A stretch of 8,796 bases of DNA from Methanobacteriota archaeon (GTDB taxonomy: Archaea > Halobacteriota > Bog-38 > Methanoflorentales > Methanoflorentaceae): positions 1-8,796 of the forward strand of contig PMYA01000121.1 in assembly GCA_003170935.1 (NCBI GenBank), in the 5' to 3' direction. Under the pieces are notes generated by a model. It saw only the letters and a program-made list of their open reading frames with translations, was not told the DNA's origin and did no database searches. Position 1 is the first letter of the stretch. The number at the start of each line of letters is the position of its first letter. The translations under genes were made by a program, and so were the position numbers. This document shows, piece after piece, positions 6,446 through 8,796 of this stretch.

Positions 6446-6460
6446 ATCTTCTTCCTGCAA

Positions 6461-7489
6461 TTATCTGCTTTTCTGGTGGCTTTCGATCTTATCTATAATG
6501 CAGTCAACTACTTGGCTTGTACGAAGGTCACCTCCAAGATCGTACGTAGTCTTGCCTTCGGCAATTACCTCTTGCAGGGCTTCGAAGATCATAGATGACT
6601 CATGCGAGCTGCCTAAATAATCGAGCATCCAAGCTCCAGCGAGTACAGAGGCAGTGGGATTTACTTTATCAAGGCCCCGATACTTTGGCGCAGACCCATG
6701 AGCTGGTTCGAACATTGCATAATTGTCGCCAAAATTAGCCGAGTAGATCATACCAATACTACCTACTAACGCTGCACATTCTTCGCTGATGATATCCATA
6801 AAGAGGTTGGTCGAAAGCAATATCGATTCATTAAAAATCTGTGGGTTTTTCACAAGTTGCTGTGCCACGTTGTCTACGTGATACTCCCACAGGTCGATGC
6901 TCGGATAGTCATTCTTTGTCTCTCTAACAGCTTGGAGAAAAGCGCCGTCAGTCTGTTTGAGTATATTGCTTTTGTGGATCGCAACAACGGTTTTCCACAT
7001 GCGCTTTTGTGTCTCTTTAAAAGCAAATTTGGCGATTTTTCGACTCGCCGATTTCGTGATTTTCCGCAGAGCGACAAACATATCGGCTGAGAGTTTTAGT
7101 TCACTCCCAGAGTACATACCTTCAGTCGCTTCACGCACACATACAAAGTCTACGTCACCAAGAGGGCGGGGAGTATTGGCAAACGTCTTAATAGGACGAA
7201 CGTTTGCGTAGAGATCCATCTCCTGCCTAATAGTGACCGCTACACTGCGCGGGGAGCCAGGGCCTCCCGGAGTTGTGGTCGGCCCTTTGAAACAGGCTTG
7301 TGTTGAATTAATCACGTCTCGAGTCTCATCGGGAATCAATGAATCCCCCGCGTGAGATTCGTACCAGTCGCTTCCAGCTTGACATAGGATCATGTTTACT
7401 GGCGCTCCTGTAGCAGTCACGACACGCATCGTTGCCTTAACTAACTCAGGTCCGACACCATCTCCCAGAATTACAGCTACATCTTGCAT
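6461..7489 (-). CDS. Isocitrate dehydrogenase-like NADP-type beta-decarboxylating dehydrogenase
   Basis: A 342-residue member of the isocitrate/isopropylmalate/homoisocitrate dehydrogenase family. Visible: the N-terminal strand VAVILGDGVGPE (4-15), RSVAVTIRQEMDLYANVRP (81-99), the REATEGMYSG stretch (119-128), the catalytic lysine in HKSNILK (172-178), the metal Asp in VDNVAQQ (205-211) and D232 with E236 in NLFMDIISEE (228-237), then HGSAPKY (264-270). K269-Y270 match Lys344-Tyr345 of NADP-dependent E. coli isocitrate dehydrogenase, whereas NAD enzymes have Asp-Ile. S82 matches the substrate serine, but the usual Asn two residues on is A84, and E236 replaces the usual metal Asp. The start is ATG 7489, because AGGTGA lies 5 nt upstream; the GTG at 7498 falls inside that site. 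It is the last gene after the aconitase subunits, 44 bp from the small-subunit stop. Isocitrate is the likely substrate; homoisocitrate or isopropylmalate remain possible. Confidence 0.9.
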   Translation of the reverse strand: MQDVAVILGDGVGPELVKATMRVVTATGAPVNMILCQAGSDWYESHAGDSLIPDETRDVINSTQACFKGPTTTPGGPGSPRSVAVTIRQEMDLYANVRPIKTFANTPRPLGDVDFVCVREATEGMYSGSELKLSADMFVALRKITKSASRKIAKFAFKETQKRMWKTVVAIHKSNILKQTDGAFLQAVRETKNDYPSIDLWEYHVDNVAQQLVKNPQIFNESILLSTNLFMDIISEECAALVGSIGMIYSANFGDNYAMFEPAHGSAPKYRGLDKVNPTASVLAGAWMLDYLGSSHESSMIFEALQEVIAEGKTTYDLGGDLRTSQVVDCIIDKIESHQKSR

Positions 7490-7494
7490 TAACC

Positions 7495-7500
7495 TCACCT
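7495..7500 (-). promoter_or_regulatory. Shine-Dalgarno site fixing the dehydrogenase start
   Basis: AGGTGA (7500-7495 on the minus strand) is a good match to the archaeal anti-Shine-Dalgarno sequence. It lies 5 nt before the ATG at 7489. The upstream GTG at 7498 overlaps the motif itself and is therefore unlikely to be the start. Confidence 0.7.
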
Positions 7501-7533
7501 AATCTCGATGTCGTTAAAAGATCGTCGAGCTGA

Positions 7534-8046
7534 TCAGTCCGTATATCCCCCACAGGCGTCTAGGTAGGGCATTAGTCCACCTTTCTCGAGCAATTCTTGC
7601 ATAAACGTAGGAATCGGCTTGAAACGGAGTTCTATTTGTCGATCCTCGACGCGAATTACTCCCACATCAAAATTCACTTCTAGGTCTTCTCCCGGAGCCA
7701 CCTCTTTCGAGATGTCCGCACATTCTATAAGAGGGAGACCAATGTTGAAGCAATTTCGGTAGAATATCCGTGCGAAGGACTCTCCGATGATGCACGAGAT
7801 ACCACAAGCCTTGAGAACCTGTGGCGCCTGTTCTCTTGACGAACCGCACCCAAAGTTTGCCGCTGCAACGAGGATAGGATTTTTTAAACTTTGGCAATCC
7901 TCATAAAAGTGCGAATCGATTGATTCAAAAGTATGTTTAGCAAGCTTATTCAAATCGAGCTCATCATACTTGTACTTCCCTGAAATAATTTCATCCGTGT
8001 TAGTATCGCTAGGGAATACTCTGACAACCTCTCCTTTTATGTTCAT
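7534..8046 (-). CDS. Aconitase/isopropylmalate isomerase-type small subunit
   Basis: A 170-residue swivel-domain subunit that completes the active site of a two-subunit, iron-sulfur hydro-lyase. Family motifs are clear: the [11 protein letters not shown] entry (15-25), the substrate-binding GCGSSREQA (66-74, with R71), the SFARIFYRN stretch (90-98), NIGLPLIE (101-108) and a C-terminal GGLMPYL (156-162). The specificity loop reads KYKYD (24-28) where homoaconitase small subunits have YLRT and many LeuD proteins have a different YL-x-x sequence, so neither classic signature is present. The gene starts 22 bp after the large-subunit stop and is followed by the dehydrogenase. With a citrate synthase-like gene nearby, the citrate-isocitrate reaction is the most likely role, with 3-isopropylmalate isomerisation as the main alternative. 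The upstream GGTAGAG is only a poor Shine-Dalgarno match. Confidence 0.93.
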   Translation of the reverse strand: MNIKGEVVRVFPSDTNTDEIISGKYKYDELDLNKLAKHTFESIDSHFYEDCQSLKNPILVAAANFGCGSSREQAPQVLKACGISCIIGESFARIFYRNCFNIGLPLIECADISKEVAPGEDLEVNFDVGVIRVEDRQIELRFKPIPTFMQELLEKGGLMPYLDACGGYTD

Positions 8047-8068
8047 AGCTCTACCATTTTTCTATGTT

Positions 8069-8796
8069 CTAGCCATCGCGATTTCGTGGATCTGTGATTC
8101 TTCCCTCGATGGCGCTTGCTGCTGCCGTTGATGGACTTGATAAGTAAATAAATGACTTGTCGTTGCCCATCCGGCCCTTAAAGTTCCTATTTTGAGTAGA
8201 GAGGGCGACTTCATCGTCTCCTAAAGCAACTGTTCTCCCGATGCAAAAACCGCACCCTGGTGGGCCAATAGAGGCACCTGCCTTTAGGAATATCTCTATG
8301 ATGCCTTCCTTTAGTGCCTCCAGAAGGACTCCACGGCTGGCTGGATACACCACTAGTCGAGCTTTGCTTCGATGGCTTTTCAAAATGCGTGCCGCGTCTC
8401 GAAGATCTTCAATTCGCCCGTTCGTACACGAACCAATGCAAACTTGATCAAGCTCTTTGCCTTCAAGCTCTGTAACTGGCACGACGTTATCGACTCTATG
8501 CGGTTTAGCAATCAAAGGAACGACAGTATCAGCGCTTATGTGAACCTGTTGAGCATACACAGCGTCCTCATCCGGGTACAACGGTTTGAAATCTTTACTT
8601 CTGCCATAGCGCGCCAAATACGCTTTTACTTTTTCATCTGCAGCGCACAGACCGACTTTGGCACCGACTTCGATAGCCATGTTAGAGAGCGTAGCGCGCG
8701 ACTCGACACTCATCGCCTCGACCGTTTCGCCGCAGAATTCGAGCGCTTTGTATGTAGCTCCATCTGCCGTTATTCGCGACACAAGCTCTAAGAATA
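8069..8796 (-). CDS. Aconitase/isopropylmalate isomerase-type large subunit, N-terminal part outside window
   Basis: The C-terminal 242 or so residues of a subunit usually about 420 residues long. The frame stays open through the window edge (reading FLELVSRITADGATYKAL), so the internal GTG at 8782 is not the start. The protein carries the [4Fe-4S] cluster used for hydration/dehydration. Counted from that GTG codon, the ligands are C119 in GSCTNGR and C177 and C180 in GCGFC. NRNFKGRMG (198-206) and the ending around SPSTAAASAIEGRITDP (216-232) are typical of the family. It is the first visible gene of a minus-strand operon with the small subunit and the dehydrogenase. Its own promoter is not in the window. 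GFCIG replaces the GPCLG usual in LeuC, which mildly favours a non-leucine role. Family certain, substrate inferred from neighbours. Confidence 0.94.
   Translation of the reverse strand, partial: FLELVSRITADGATYKALEFCGETVEAMSVESRATLSNMAIEVGAKVGLCAADEKVKAYLARYGRSKDFKPLYPDEDAVYAQQVHISADTVVPLIAKPHRVDNVVPVTELEGKELDQVCIGSCTNGRIEDLRDAARILKSHRSKARLVVYPASRGVLLEALKEGIIEIFLKAGASIGPPGCGFCIGRTVALGDDEVALSTQNRNFKGRMGNDKSFIYLSSPSTAAASAIEGRITDPRNRDG

Larger units (their letters stand above)
6136..6460. other. 325-bp convergent gap with inverted repeats, no gene recognised
   Basis: The region lies between the ends of the citrate synthase-like gene and the dehydrogenase and is about 50% GC by hand count. Only short frames are present, none resembling a protein. 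No tRNA cloverleaf was found: a GTTCGAT near 6269 has a 4-bp stem but no matching arms. It contains a bulged stem at 6172-6209, a longer inverted repeat at 6373-6414 flanked by TGTGTGA copies, and a T-tract for the minus strand near 6432. A small RNA is possible but unproven. Confidence 0.5.

Noticed and set aside
7490..7498. GTG at 7498 as the dehydrogenase start
   Set aside because: It falls inside the AGGTGA ribosome binding site, which is correctly spaced for the ATG at 7489.
8372..8791. 139-codon open frame on the plus strand opposite the large aconitase-type subunit
   Set aside because: It mirrors a firmly identified gene on the other strand and has no recognisable motifs.
4861..8796. 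Straightforward leucine biosynthesis cluster (leuA, leuB, leuC, leuD)
   Set aside because: The synthase lacks the LeuA C-terminal allosteric domain and has Re-citrate synthase-like motifs. The dehydrogenase has NADP-type Lys-Tyr and an isocitrate-type serine instead of the LeuB loop. It is kept as an alternative only.

Overview
The window is a gene-dense piece of an archaeal chromosome. Five things suggest this: a PyrB/PyrI-type aspartate carbamoyltransferase with a zinc-binding regulatory chain, a UPF0284/TIGR00303-type CobT homologue (a family known mainly from archaea and cyanobacteria), TATA-like boxes at archaeal distances from starts, T-tracts at gene ends, and Shine-Dalgarno motifs (GGAGGGG, AGGTGA) at only some genes. 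A methanogen or methanogen-related euryarchaeote fits best, but the lineage is inferred. No ribosomal RNA, tRNA, mobile element or CRISPR array was recognised.

Layout, left to right. A possible divergent gene start lies on the minus strand at 1-27. A helix-turn-helix regulator with a second, probably ligand-sensing domain follows on the plus strand (125-643). It converges on the minus-strand pair pyrB-pyrI (2252-868), whose genes overlap by ATGA. Upstream of pyrB, and separated from it by a T7 terminator and a TATA-like box, is a second minus-strand pair: a LarA-family nickel-pincer enzyme (4717-3401), then a CobT-like phosphoribosyltransferase (3398-2343) after 2 bp. A 143-bp divergent promoter region separates larA from a plus-strand acyl-CoA condensing enzyme of the HMGL/homocitrate-synthase family (4861-6135), which most resembles Re-citrate synthase. 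After a 325-bp convergent gap comes a minus-strand operon: aconitase-type large subunit (cut by the window edge), small subunit, and an isocitrate/isopropylmalate-type dehydrogenase carrying residues typical of NADP use.

Taken together, the right half looks like the oxidative half of the citric acid cycle: oxaloacetate plus acetyl-CoA to citrate, isocitrate and 2-oxoglutarate, supplying glutamate. The leucine and homocitrate/2-oxosuberate pathways use paralogues of the same enzymes and are the main alternatives. The left half supplies pyrimidine synthesis and an unexplained pairing of a LarA homologue, whose family uses a nicotinate-derived nickel cofactor, with an enzyme whose family uses nicotinate mononucleotide. 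Nothing here is clearly a new system. The larA-cobT-like pair and the unusual dehydrogenase are the most open items.
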